From NCBI GenBank assembly GCA_032768795.1, contig CP136495.1, forward strand, positions 188,501 through 252,500: DNA of 64,000 bases, read 5' to 3'. Every line of letters begins with the position of its first letter. The stretch's first letter is position 1. Positions 50,055-60,464 of the stretch are shown one piece after another. Position numbers and translations under genes: made by a program. The notes under the pieces are model-generated. The model saw nothing but the letters and a program-made list of their open reading frames with translations. It was not told where the DNA came from and did not search any database. The DNA is from Tremella fuciformis. Its lineage: Eukaryota; Basidiomycota; Tremellomycetes; Tremellales; Tremellaceae.

Positions 50055-50239
50055 CGTCCTGTACCTCCTTATACCGCAGTTTCGTCTCCCTGGCAGCTCT
50101 CTATCGCTTTCTACAGAGCTAAGAGCTGCCAGGTGAGTATATCCACTATGTATCGCTTTCTACAGAGCTAAGAGCTGCCAGCTACCGCCGCTACCGGCTA
50201 CCTGGCCTCTGACTGCTCTCGCGATCACGTCTACCGACA
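50022..50239 (+). repeat. Copia-2 3' LTR (218 bp)
   Basis: Same length and sequence as the 5' LTR except one base. The polyprotein stop lies 33 bases into it. Confidence 0.95.
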
Positions 50240-50782
50240 ATCTCATACTTTTAAAACGCGCGTTTCAAACTCAAAAAAGGAGGGACTCCGCAGGTGGCAA
50301 CGATAGAAAGTCTGCTGTGCAACCCCATCCAGAATGACTCTTAGGATGTAACGCGGGGAGACTCGTGGGCGACAGCAGCTGAATCCCAATGAACGTGGAT
50401 GTGTACCAGCCTGCTGCAGTTGCGGTCCTGGAATGTCGAGCGCTTACTTCATTATCTCCTCCATCAACAGGCACCGCTCTCCAAGCCACGTACGTTTCGT
50501 TGAGATAGGGAGCGTACCTAATGCTCTTTGCTGGATAGCCCATCAGCTTTACGAGTAGAGCCTCACAGCGAGCGCGTGCACGAGCAGCACATCCCGTGCG
50601 CATTTCACATTGAAACCCGGGTGACCCTAGACATTGGATGATCTGCAAAGTTTGATGCAGCTGGACCAGAGGAGAGTATCTTGCCGATTTGGAGCGGACT
50701 GAAGCAGAGGATATGCATACAGGTAAGGAAGATCGGCTGCAGCGCTACCTATGAGCGTCCACAAGGGCTATGCATCCTATTG
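50240..50782. other. Intergenic between Copia-2 and the 51-kb F2 gene
   Basis: About 540 bases. A minus-strand frame (50,271-50,648; contains ARARARCEALLVKLMGYPAK) has no family block and no clear partner exon; not called. Confidence 0.35.
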
Positions 50783-52047
50783 TCAATCGTGTGAGCCCAC
50801 GTCTTCATCGCGGTATACCATAGCATGTCTTCTTGGACTCCGGGGCTCGTGTCCAGGTGCCCACGAGGACGTGGACGTCGTGCTGGGGTTGTTGCTCGAG
50901 GACCCGAATCCTGCAGGGGCATAAAGCTCCGAAGGGGTATGTTGAATACTGCTATTCGTCGATGGATGCCTCAACAAGCTCATAGGATTCGTTGTCCCAC
51001 GCGCGGCGAGTTGTTGGTATGCTCTGTCATCGGCCGGAAATTGCCACAACGTTGAGGACTGGCCAACTGAGTGATCTTCAGTTGCTGGACCCTTTCCCTT
51101 GTCAATGGAGAGCTCATGAATCTCGCTTGTAATGGCATCCAACTCGTGTTTAGGCGGTGAATCGTTTTGATCGGTCGCTAGCTCCTCCGGGTGAGGATAA
51201 AGATATGGATTTGCCATGCCGGGTGTCGGCACATTTGCCGGAGGAAGGAGGCCAGCAAAGCCGGGCATGCCGTCCTCACCTTCTGATCCTGCAAGGGTAG
51301 TGTAAGTGCCACTTGTATGCATATCCCATGGCCCATCTTGCTGTGGCGATTGAGCTACTGGCTGCGAATATTGCGCTCCTGAGGGCTCAGACAGTGTATC
51401 GTACACCGGTTGGTCCTCTGTAACATAGTGAATACGGTACATCCGGTAACTGGAGACATTTGATGGTATCTGGTGCGATCCGTGCCCGCGATCGTGACGA
51501 ATAGCCTGGCTGCGGTACGGGCGGTAAACGGGCACAGAGTCATTGCGTTCCGCCTCGCAAATGACGACATCGGGATCACTGGTAACCTGCCTCAGCCGAG
51601 CCCAAAATGTGTGGACGATCTAGCTCACAGCTTGCGTACCCGTTCTGAGATACCAGCCTGCGGGAAGTTTTTCTCGAGGCTCTGTCTATACGAAACGGTG
51701 TTCCAAGTCTCTTCCTCCGCCCCCTTTGTAGTGTTGATGACCAGGTGCCCAGTGTCTTCTGATACGACCAGGTCCCCGTTGTGTTCTGATACAGGACACC
51801 AGAACATTGCCTGGACGACTAAATTCACCGGGTGATCAAATTGGGCGATGCACCTTGTGTCGTGAGTTGAGCAATACATAGTGATCCTCTTTCGACCCCA
51901 GTCGAGGTGAGCTTTGGGTTGATCAGATTGATTGTTTTGTGCGCCGTGTTTGGTCCGGGAGGTTCCCTGGGAGCTGTCTCTCCCTTTGCCTTCGTGCTTG
52001 CCATTGCCACTCGACTTCCCCTTTTTTGCGCCGAAGCCGAAAAACAT
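50783..52047 (-). CDS. F2-family protein, two exons (about 50783..51578, 51629..52047)
   Basis: Start at ATG 52,047. The N-terminus is Gly/Lys/Ser-rich and basic (MFFGFGAKKGKSSGNG). Then comes the F2 signature RITMYCSTHDTRCIAQFDHP, followed by LVVQAMFWCPVSEHNGD and DTGHLVINTTKG. Exon 1 ends at a GTGAGC donor (51,628). The best phase-2 acceptor (ACCAG near 51,579-51,583) gives DPDVVICEAERNDSVPVY; other nearby acceptors are possible. Exon 2 has SSYRMYRIHYVTEDQPVYDT, the F2 Y-R-x-x-x-V/I-x-Y strand, and a long Pro/Ser/Thr tail with ELSIDKGKGPATEDHS. Its FGFGAKKGK N-terminus is not shared with other members. Function unknown. Confidence 0.72.
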
Positions 52048-52965
52048 TGCGGAAGACCAGGCTAGGCGTTGGTTTTGCTACGACGTAGAACCGGCAACCT
52101 CTGGAAAGACTAAGCGTTGTGCTATCGAAAGCTTGGTGTGATTGTATCACTTCAAGAGCATAGTCGATCTGTAGACTCTGCAGTCGGCCGGCTATTGGAC
52201 AAGGGATCACAGTACTTGAAAGGGTGTTTGAAATGAAAATATCGAGAAGCTTGTCGATCCGCGTTGAGCAGAAGAGCGGAAGCTTGCCGCAAGCGACTCA
52301 CTTTGATACGCGTAAGAGGTACTCGAGGGGGCAGCTCGGCGCCCAACCTGTGACGCTTCGTCTCTCCGAACGGCTGAGACAAACCCGCTCCCGCCGCCCT
52401 CGTCGTCCTCGGTCGGCTGAATTGAGCGGTGTCCTTAGCATAACCTCGCCTAAGGGTTGGCTCAGACTTCAGTGGGCGTCAGCACCAGCTCTATCCTTTG
52501 GCGCGACATTATGCAACTGACTATCAGGCGTGGAGTCGTGGGAGAACCAAAGACATCACATCAGAGACATTTCAGCCGCCTATTTGGTCGGACAGGGTTT
52601 CCCGAAGAGCTGGACGCGAAGTTTGGATTGCACATACACACTGAACACCTCGACGGACTGAGCAGAACCGGCCTTCGGCCCCTGTCACCAGGGCCTTGAC
52701 GCATCTACAGTGGTCAGTCAGGGCTCGGCCTGTGCCCTCCGCGCAGTCTGGCCAGGGGCAAGAGACGCATCATACTGTGGTAGATGTGATCACTCGCCCA
52801 GTCGGAGACCATATCCTGTTCAAAAAATCGCTGGTAGCCCTTAGGTCTGTAGCAAGTGAGGCGAACTGCCAGGTACATGGAACATTGTCCGGGGGATAGA
52901 GTGAGGAATGTCATGTACATGTACTGCCTGTGTAGTCCCAGAAGGCAAACAGCAGGCCTAAAGCA
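52048..52965. other. Intergenic between F2 genes at 52 and 53 kb
   Basis: About 900 bases with short frames only; no LTR fragment, RNA gene or family block recognised. Confidence 0.4.
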
Positions 52966-53875
52966 CTATGTACGGCGTCGATGGCGGTTCCCGAGGGCAA
53001 AAACACGGCTCAGTACCGAAGGTCTTCTCGGACCCCTCGGACCCCTGACCACGGTGACCATTGTTTGTCCGTCCGCTGCCAATGCAACACTGTCAGGCGC
53101 AGACGGGTTCAGCTGGCCGAAATCCCCGGGACTAAAGGCGGTCACTGCAGAGGCTGTGGGGACTTGGGATTGGCCGTATCCGGACTGGTCGACTGTACCT
53201 CTTCCCCCTTCACTTCCGTCTGGGACCACCTCGAGATCGGAATATGGCAAAGGGACGGACGTGAGCAATGCAGGACCTGCAACGTACAGTCCTGCCGGAC
53301 TGTGGGCTGATACGTCACTCCCGGGTAGCTCGTATAGCTCATTTTGGCCCTGTACCTGGTATTGATTGTACCGGACCAGTCCTACACGATAGTTATAGAC
53401 GTCCGTGGGACCGCTTGCAGTCATCCGACAAGTGACCACTTGGGATGGAGGAATGCTTCTCATCATCTCAGCGTCAACAATTGGCGACAGTCTCAAGGCA
53501 TTGTACGGCCCAGCTCTACAGTGTGAGCGCTGCGCAAGGCCAGGGTGCAAGCACTCACGCGGTGCTGTCTTGCTCAGATGCTATTTCTGGGAGCGCGAGC
53601 AGTGGCGACTGGTAGTCCCGAGACAGGGTATTGTCTGACCTGTAGAGTGGGTTTGATACGCGGACGTTACCCCAATGGGAGCCAGTGGGGCAAAAGAAAT
53701 CGATGTCTTTGATGGCGGTGCTCCATTCCCGCCCCTGTAGCTGGAATACTCCTTGTACGTATGGGTGCTCAGAACAACAAATGGAAAGAGGATATGTGGT
53801 AGGTCCGGCCGCCGAGCCGCCATGTGTGGCAGCGGCAAACCCAGATGATCCGTGCGCGCCATATTGAGAGCTCAT
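52966..53875 (-). CDS. F2-family protein, two exons (join 52966..53515, 53559..53875)
   Basis: Start at ATG 53,875 (MSSQYGAHGSSG). Exon 1 has PLSICCSEHPYVQGVFQL, then STAIKDIDFFCPTGSHWG and VRVSNPLYRSDNTLS. A GTGAGT donor at 53,558 and a TGTAG acceptor remove 43 nt in phase 2, giving AAGPYNALRLSPIVDAEM. Exon 2 contains DVYNYRVGLVRYNQYQVQ, NELYELPGSDV and a Gly/Ser/Pro tail, ending in a basic block (RRPSVLSRVFALGNRHRRRT). It is nearly co-linear with the neighbour at 54.7-55.6 kb (about one third to one half identical by eye), so the two are a tandem pair. The basic C-terminus could direct nuclear localisation. Function unknown. Confidence 0.78.
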
Positions 53876-54508
53876 GGCGTCTTATTGGATGTGTCACTGT
53901 GAGCAGGCGTGAGGTCCGTGAGCGAGGGAGTAGAAGAGGTCATGGACTATCTTGACAGAAGCTTTCACGGACATAGCTCCGTAAAGGGGACGACCTCGAA
54001 CATGTCGCAGTGCAGCGCAGTAAGGAAGGGGAACAGGGGGCTGAACCCTTTCACGCCAACTGGTCAAGGCGCATTGCTTCTGCGTTTTGCGTTGCACAGA
54101 GAATCTTAGCCGGGGATATCACGCTGATACGCCTGTGAAGTCGCGTCGCTCACCGATGTATCAGCTTCAGTGGCCGCAAATAGCCTCTGGTGTGGCTAAT
54201 GTGATCCGTGCGGGCGGGGATGACTTGGTCCACTATCAGCTGCTGAGAGGGTTCCGCTTTCCTCGCATTTGTGTCCTCATCGGATTCAAAAAGCAGAGCA
54301 TATGCATTCAAGACGATCACTATGACATTCAGAGATCGCTGGTGAAGAGCTGACGACGGGGCTATGGATCACATTGCTATGCGCTTTGTGTCAGACGGAG
54401 GTCGAGGCGACCAATATTGCAAAGCCTGTTGCAGCGACTTCAATTATAAGGAGGAGCGGCCTGGTCGTTGTCCCTGGCACCTTCAATGTAGTTATGATCA
54501 AACACGCC
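53876..54508. other. Intergenic upstream of the 53-kb F2 gene
   Basis: About 630 bases; presumably promoter sequence. Nothing else supported. Confidence 0.35.
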
Positions 54509-54673
54509 TCCACTGTTGAACAATAGGCCCCAAGACGCCCCATAAGGTCAGAATTGCCTCTTTCGGCCGAATGAGTAACCTTATATAGATGGCTTGACAC
54601 AGAGACCGCTCTTATATATGTAGAACTGCAGAGAGGGACGAATGCATGGCTCTCATCGTTGTGTAACATCCAC
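54509..54673 (+). repeat. Solo LTR of the Copia-1 family with target duplication
   Basis: 54,514-54,668 (155 bp) reads TGTTGAACAATAGG ... GTTGTGTAACA and is nearly identical to the reverse complement of the Copia-1 LTR. It differs at a few bases (for example CCAAGACGCC for CCGAGACGCC, and TATATAGATGG for TATGTAGATGG). It is flanked by a perfect TCCAC duplication (54,509-54,513 and 54,669-54,673). No internal region remains, as expected after recombination between two LTRs. It lies between the paired F2 genes at 53 and 55 kb. Confidence 0.93.
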
Positions 54674-54718
54674 GAGGCCGGGTGTAACACTGAGCACAAT
54701 TCATCGTGATTGACCTAG

Positions 54719-55647
54719 CTATCCCGTGCGGCGTGGATGGCGGCTGCCGACACTAAAGACACGAAGTATGGATCGCTCCCTTCGCACTGGTACCGGACTC
54801 ATAAGTTGTCCTGTCGCGAGTCCCATACTGGCCGGCACAGACGGGTTGAAGTCGCTGTAGTCCTCCGGACCATATGGAATCACTGGAGCAGCCCTTCCGC
54901 CTCCGGTCCCGCGCGTCTCTGACTCGTTGGATATACCTGTCAACCCCACGGCGCTTCTTTCCGGGTGTCCCTGGGTATAAAGATTTGGATCCACCGCCGT
55001 ATCAGGTGTAAGAGCTGTAGTAGCTGTGGAGAGGTCGCCTGCGCGCCCTGCACCACGTGTCTCTACCGGACTCTCGGCACCGCACCCAAGCACTTCGCTC
55101 CCAGGTAGCTCGTGTAGCTCCTCCTCTTGTCCGTTGTGCTCGTTGTACCTCACCCAGCCGACTCGATAGTCGAACGTCTTCGCATAGCTGCCGGAGGTGA
55201 CACAACACGATGCTCGCTCGTATGGAGAAACAGTCTCCTCTCTGTATGGAAGTGGGGACAGGCGCATGGCATAGTACGGCGCTGCTCTGATCGGTGAGCA
55301 AAGCGGCTTCTCCTACCGGTGTGCGACACTCACGAAATGCCGTCTTGTTCATCGGCAAGGAGAGTCAGCGTCGGCAGTAGCGATTGCTGTTCGCCGAATG
55401 ACATACTATCTGGCCTGTAGAGTGGGTTTTGCAACAGGCAGAAGTGACCGCCACCCGGTCCAGTGGGGCAGAAGTACTCGATGTCCTTGATGATGGGAAG
55501 CCAGTCTGGTCTCGCTAGTCGGAACCCCCCTGGTACAGACGGATGATCAGGACAAAAAAGGGACATATGCGGCGTGTACCTAGGTCCGCCGATCGAACCG
55601 ACAGGGGCGGTTCTGTAAGATCCATGTGCTCGAGATCGAGAGCTCAT
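54719..55647 (-). CDS. F2-family protein, two exons (join 54719..55287, 55334..55647)
   Basis: Start at ATG 55,647 (MSSRSRAHGSYRTAPVG). Exon 1: MSLFCPDHPSVPGGFRLA, LPIIKDIEYFCPTGPGGG, LLQNPLYRPDSMSFGEQQ. A GTGAGT donor at 55,333 and an ATCAG acceptor remove 46 nt in phase 2 and give SAAPYYAMRLSPLPYREE. Exon 2: KTFDYRVGWVRYNEHNGQ, ELHELPGSEV, a Ser/Thr/Gly-rich linker, and PYGPEDYSDFNPSVPASM with a basic end (RRERSILRVFSVGSRHPRRT). Every block has a counterpart in the 53-kb neighbour, including AFSPGDFGQLNPSAPDSV for the PEDYSDFNPSVP segment. This supports both gene models, and the linker blocks look constrained. Function unknown. Confidence 0.78.
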
Positions 55648-56607
55648 GGCGCCTTTTCAGATGTGACTGCCTGCGAAATCCTCAACAATCGAAGAGCGAG
55701 GCTGTAGATGGGCCGAGAAGAGTTGTACTGAGCGTGTCCACATTCAGACCAACGGGGAGAGGACAACATGAAACGTGTTGCAAGACTGCACAGTAAGAAG
55801 AAAGGACAGCAAGACAAAACGATTTCTACCCTTCAATGCGGACTTGGAATTCCCTTGCTATTGCGTATCATGCTCAGCTCTGTGCAGTAGGCGAGTATTG
55901 CCGTCTGATCTTGACAGCAACGTGGCGACCCACATCTGTGTCGTTAATCTTGGCCGGAAAAGCGATCACAGAATCTGCATCTTCATCCTGATCAGGCCTT
56001 TGCTGCGATCCTCAGGGTGACACCAGGCCGCAGCCGGTCACGGTCATGCAGCCCCATTGACTTTTCACGCGACTGTATGACCCGCAACTGTGATTGGGGG
56101 ACCATCTGTAATCACACTGGATGGAGCCCAATGTCCTGGTCGTTCTCTTGCCGTGTGAGATGACAGCGAAACTGAGAAGGGAGCACCCTAAGAACGAGAA
56201 GGCAGCTGCTTAGTGGACCTGAAGCAAAAAGCACAGTGCTGGATTCAGAGCTGGCAGCAAGTATCCTGTTGTCCCGCCCGAATGACTGATCGCATGAAGC
56301 ACATTATCGGTTTGAACCGTTCCCCTTCTTGACGAGCGTCCTATTCAAGATGTCAACTCTTCCTGCGGGAGTCTGCTGTACGGCGACGTTATTTTCAGCA
56401 CAAAGAGCGCCTTTGGACGGGAAAGGAGGCTTTACCAACGGAAGGAAATAGCATCTTTACATATGTACTGTAGCGAGTTAAATTTCAGGTGGAAACATGT
56501 CCAAGGTAGGAAGAAGGCAGTGCTAGCTTTCGCTAGGGCACGACACAATAGTGTCACAATGATCAATAGGATTGGAAGTGCAAAAGAGTCGTCAACCTTG
56601 ACCTTGC
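55648..56607. other. Intergenic upstream of the 55-kb F2 gene
   Basis: About 960 bases. A minus-strand frame at 56,432-56,641 contains a hydrophobic run (FALPILLIIVTLLCRALAKA) that would make a membrane segment. I could not join it convincingly to the gene at 56.6 kb, so it is only noted. Confidence 0.35.
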
Positions 56608-57066
56608 TTATGAGGTCTGGGCTGAGTGTGGCAAGACCCATGCCACATTCGAAGAGGATTGTGACTTGTACTCGTCGACATGCAAGGTCGGTTGCGAGAA
56701 GACATCAGTCCAGGTCTGCTTGGCTCCCAGAGGGCCAATATACAGATGGGACGGCTCCCCACTTGGTGTATCCTTAGTCGTATACATGGCGACCTGACCT
56801 GTGGCGGGGAACAGTTCCCGGACATCTCTGAGGAACGTAGTCCAGACGAGCGAATGAGGGAAGGCCGTGAACTGATGCGTCCATAGAGAACCATTTGGGG
56901 CATCTGTTCTGATTGTTCGGAATTGGGAAGGCGGCCAGCTCGGCGTGAGATCGTGGTCGGCGAGGTGATAGGACTCGGCGGTCTTGTCATCCTGACTGGA
57001 CACTTTGCGCAGAGCCAAGGCGGTCTTGTTCCAGGTGGCCGTACTGGCAGATTGATTGCTGGCCAT
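56608..57066 (-). CDS. Hypothetical protein (152 aa)
   Basis: Start taken at ATG 57,066 (MASNQSASTATWNKTALALR); the frame is open to 57,306. Contains PSWPPSQFRTIRTDAPNG, HQFTAFPHSLVWTTFLRDVR, TGQVAMYTTKDTPSGEPS and PLGAKQTWTDVFSQPT. The composition looks like a folded soluble protein, but I recognise no domain and no F1 or F2 block. A stop precedes a possible downstream membrane-spanning frame (56,432-56,641), so a spliced longer product cannot be excluded. Confidence 0.5.
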   Translation of the reverse strand: MASNQSASTATWNKTALALRKVSSQDDKTAESYHLADHDLTPSWPPSQFRTIRTDAPNGSLWTHQFTAFPHSLVWTTFLRDVRELFPATGQVAMYTTKDTPSGEPSHLYIGPLGAKQTWTDVFSQPTLHVDEYKSQSSSNVAWVLPHSAQTS

Positions 57067-57433
57067 GGTTCTCGAGATACGTGTACGAGTGTGGACTGGT
57101 GGCGAAAGTACTATGAAGAATGCCGCTGCTTTATACAGAAGACGACGTGAATGGAGGGTCGACTCGATTGCAAAAAGGGCTTTGGCAATCTGAGGAGATT
57201 GATCGCAAATCTTCTTGGCAAAGAGAAAGAAACGACAAGCTGGGAAGGACATTAGGCATAGCGTGTGCAAAGCCCCATTTGAGCCGAAATTCCTTCGCCT
57301 TGGCAATGGGAAAGGATCTATTGGCTAGACCACAGTGCTATTCGTTGGCTCCAAGACTGACATATGCATGGACCAATGAGAGGGACGGGACAACCAACGA
57401 ATGGGCTTTGTAGCCTTACGACCGTCCACCTTC
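57067..57433. other. Intergenic between the 57-kb gene and the 58-kb F2 gene
   Basis: About 370 bases, no supported feature. Confidence 0.35.
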
Positions 57434-58565
57434 TTATCCATCACTCGCGCGAGGTTTATCCCACTCGACAGGCCTCCAAGCTGGAGGTTCGCTTTGTCCA
57501 GCGGCTGCTTCCCGCTCTGGCTCCTCTGCGATCATGTGGGGAGGCTCTGGAGGGGCCCACGAGAACGCCAGAGAGGGATGTCGAGGGACTCCTGGAGAAC
57601 TATGACTAGATCGGCGCCCATCGGTCGATGGGGTCAGTGTCAGCCACGATGTTCCCGTTCCATCGCTTGAGCGCGCTCTTGTGAGCGGAGTCAGCACTAC
57701 GGAGACCCGTCTCCTCAATGGAATAGGCTCGAAGGCCGAATTACCGAGCCAGTCGGCCGTGCTGGCGGTCCGCACCGTATCAGTGGGACTGTACCGGCAC
57801 TGCTCGTCTGACACTACCTGGACACCCAGCGTGTCGCTCATAGTGAACAAGAGGACTTTGGGCTTGATCGAAGCTGTCGGCGATTCGTCACTCCCTGTAG
57901 AAATACTCGGCATCGCCGACGACGGCCTGGAAGGCCTAGCCTGGCTGAGCTGGCCACCGTCCAGTGTATCCCATCCGGAGATTGGGCCGGGCTGGAACGC
58001 CCTTCGATGAGTGATCTTGCCCAGACGGAATCGGCGCGATGAGGGCTCAGGTTCAGTCCCATTCGGTCGAGACGCCGGCGACAGATCCTTATACCGCAAG
58101 TCGGCAGGCTGAGTGATGGGGACGCTCTCTAGACACAGAGAGTAGAATAATTCATCCTCGTCGCTGAGATATCAACATTGGAGCACAAGAGCAGGCAACT
58201 CACAGCCAGCTGTCGAATACCTCTTTCACCGGTTCCGGCCAATAATGGTGTATTTTCTGCTGCCATACAGGCGACCTGGTCTGGGCCTCACTGAAAAGCA
58301 CAGCATCGACCGTGCACGGATGCCCTCCTCTGCTCCTGCCCCCTGTCCCGCCGGCCTCGCACCAGTATTGTACCTGGCTTATGACTTGAAGTGGGACGCT
58401 CAAAGAATGCAACGGTACGAACAGCCCCACATGCACGGCGAATCCGCTGTGTTTGGAGCACACAAACTCCAGCGTGTCGACGGTAATGGATTCTTGCTCA
58501 ATTGCTCCACCTGCGCAGTCCTCGGTCGCGGGTGGATATATGTCGAGGTCGCGATTGTCAGTCAT
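57434..58565 (-). CDS. F2-family protein, two exons (join 57434..58163, 58204..58565)
   Basis: Start at ATG 58,565 (MTDNRDLDIYPPATEDC). Exon 1 has TLEFVCSKHSGFAVHVGL, then LQVISQVQYWCEAGGTGG and GHPCTVDAVLFSEAQTRS. The donor CT/GTGAGT (58,203) and acceptor CTCAG (58,164-58,168) remove 40 nt in phase 2, restoring the frame as LDEDELFYSLCLESVPITQP; the exon-1 frame otherwise stops at the donor. Exon 2 has SSRRFRLGKITHRRAFQP, PKVLLFTMSDTLGVQVV and a Ser/Pro/Glu-rich tail ending PVEWDKPRASDG. The pairing C-x2-H ... W-C matches the other members. It is the last F2 gene before the conserved SZRD1-like gene. Function unknown. Confidence 0.75.
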
Positions 58566-58887
58566 GATCTCGTAAGCAGTGGCGGAAAGAGAACGAGGGG
58601 ATCCGTGTGCGTATATAGCTCATGCTTCTCTGACTGCGGAGCGGAAGGCGTCAGACTTTGTCCTTTGACGATACCTCGGTCATGAAGCTGCCACGGCGTG
58701 ACTTGTCGGTGGACGTCCACTCATTCCATTTCGCTGACTGGAACATTGTGCGTTGGTATGCACATGGTGGTTCCACACAAAAGGAAGGCCGTGTGTCCTT
58801 CCTGTGACACTTCGGTCAGTAGACAAGGCGCCACGAGCAAGGTGTAGCATGGCAGCATAGATGGCACATTGTCAAAGACTAGGCGTC
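58566..58887. other. Intergenic at the right boundary of the F2 island
   Basis: About 320 bases; nothing recognised. Confidence 0.35.
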
Positions 58888-60016
58888 TCAGGCGCCGAAT
58901 CCAGATCCAAACTCGCCCGGACCTCTAGGTTGCCGTATGATTCCGCCCATGTTGGAAGGCGACTGCCTTCCATTTCCTGTCATGGATCGACTACCCATGG
59001 CGAACTGCGGAGCAGACTGAGACGTGGCCGAGACGCCCGCAGGAGGGGGCGCCCACAGATTTCCGCCAAGAGCGGTACTGCTCACCCAGCCTCCCCCTAC
59101 TCTGACACCGCCGCCTGTACCTCCCGCGCCCCAAGCACCAGAGGTATCGGCAGGCAGGTGATTGTACCCACTGTCCGCAGCGCGTGTAGGATCTGGCCTA
59201 GCATGACCTGGTGATGAAAAAGCGTTTGTTGAGGGTGGGCGAATCTGTGTCGGTATCTGGTGTGGGATCGGGGACTTGGACGGGCCCGCGGCGGGCGCAG
59301 CGGGAGTAGCCGCTTCGCTCGAGCTTGACGGTCCAAAGATCCTCTCGCGCGCTATGCGATATGCCTCTTCCTTCTCCTCGAGCGTCTTCGGAGGAGTAGC
59401 TGTCCCACTGGATTTGGCGTTCCGTGCTAGCGGCTCGTCCTTCGGTCGACGCAGAATCTGCATGGCGGGCCTTACTGCCGGTGCCGCGCTCGCTGAGGAC
59501 CCCGACGTCGACGTCTGAGCGTAGGTCGTCGGGTTCGGCGAGACCCTGGAGATCAGCACGAACATATATGCGCAATAAGACGCGTCTGACCCGCTCTCCC
59601 ATAGCTGCCGATTGGTCACGGGTGGCCGGCTGGAGAACCAGTCGTCCCCTTTGTCCGCCTGCCCAGCGCCTGGGCTGGTCCTTGATCTCCCTTCATTTGA
59701 CCGGATGCGCGGTGCCAGTCTGATAGAACCTGGCTCCTCGGTCGCGCTTGGCGATGTTGCGCTTGCTCGGGGTTGGAAAGCGGGGGCAGATGGGCGCAGA
59801 TTGGGCGGTACAGAAGGGGGAGCGGCTTTGGCCGAAGAGGGTTTGACAAAGGTCGACAGGTCTGCCTGTCAAAGCGTCAGCACGTCGAGGCGAGAGCAAA
59901 ACAGCGTCATCGAGCAACTGAAGGCAAAGGAGACATCAGGAGATGGAGACAAGGCTTACCGTCTCCCAGTCGTCCTCTTCGGGAACGTTCATCTTCTTTG
60001 TCGAATCATCGTTCAT
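58888..60016 (-). CDS. SUZ / SUZ-C domain protein (SZRD1-like), three exons
   Basis: Exons 59,960-60,016, 59,591-59,865 and 58,888-59,545, joined by introns of 94 and 45 nt with clean frames. The N-terminus MNDDSTKKMNVPEEDDWET matches the acidic, Trp-containing start of SZRD1-type proteins. The SUZ domain follows: PAMQILRRPKDEPLARNA ... KTLEEKEEAYRIARERIFG, with the conserved I-L-R-R-P and the A-R-x-R-I-F-G end. The protein closes with the SUZ-C motif GGIIRQPRGPGEFGSGFG. SUZ domains bind RNA and occur in mRNA-binding proteins; a cytoplasmic RNA-related role is the family expectation. The region between the two motifs is Gly/Pro/Ser-rich. The gene is divergent from UTP23 with 448 bp between starts. 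Confidence 0.82.
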
Positions 60017-60464
60017 CGAGTCGGCCTGGTCTCCCGCCAAGAGCTCAAACTTGGCGAGGGGATTGCCGCAGTACACACCTCCCCGGTCGCACACTTGCAG
60101 GCGCTCTTCAGGTCAAGTGAGCCTCCACAAAGACGCGTAAAGCGGTTGAGAATCAGCTACAAACGGGTGAAGAGAAGGGGTTCGCGGTGATTGTTGAGAA
60201 AACAGTTACGTAATGAGTCACGTGTTCGTCCAAAAGTTGAAAGAGCAATCTCCTTCAGCGTCCATGGTGACCTTCTTGACCTTCAATCTTGTTATCTAGA
60301 CGGATACACGCCGGTCAGAAGGGTTAGGCTGGGCGGGAATAGCTCAAATATCCTGAGAAGCACGAAAGAGTCAAGTCGGCCGACTTTGTCCACACGAACG
60401 GCCACGAAGTCCACCAACCCTTCCCCCTGTTCCCCTCGCTTTTTCCCCGTCACCCCTTCTCAAC
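60017..60464. promoter_or_regulatory. Divergent promoter region, SZRD1-like / UTP23
   Basis: 448 bases between two start codons on opposite strands, so both promoters must lie here or overlap exon 1. Contains GTTACGTAATGAGTCACGT (60,208-60,226), which holds a palindromic TTACGTAA and an AP-1-like TGAGTCA side by side. These resemble fungal bZIP sites; binding is inference. Confidence 0.45.

Larger units (their letters stand above)
45544..50239 (+). mobile_element. Copia-2, intact Ty1/copia LTR retrotransposon (4,696 bp)
   Basis: A complete element on the plus strand, opposite to the surrounding genes: 218-bp LTRs with one mismatch, a near-perfect 5-bp target duplication, one uninterrupted gag-pol frame and a polypurine tract. 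The near-identical LTRs and open frame suggest recent, possibly autonomous, activity. It belongs to a family distinct from Copia-1: the LTRs differ, and the RT active site reads HVDDQ rather than YVDDI. It lies between two F2 genes, about 200 bp upstream of the 45.3-kb start codon. Confidence 0.95.
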
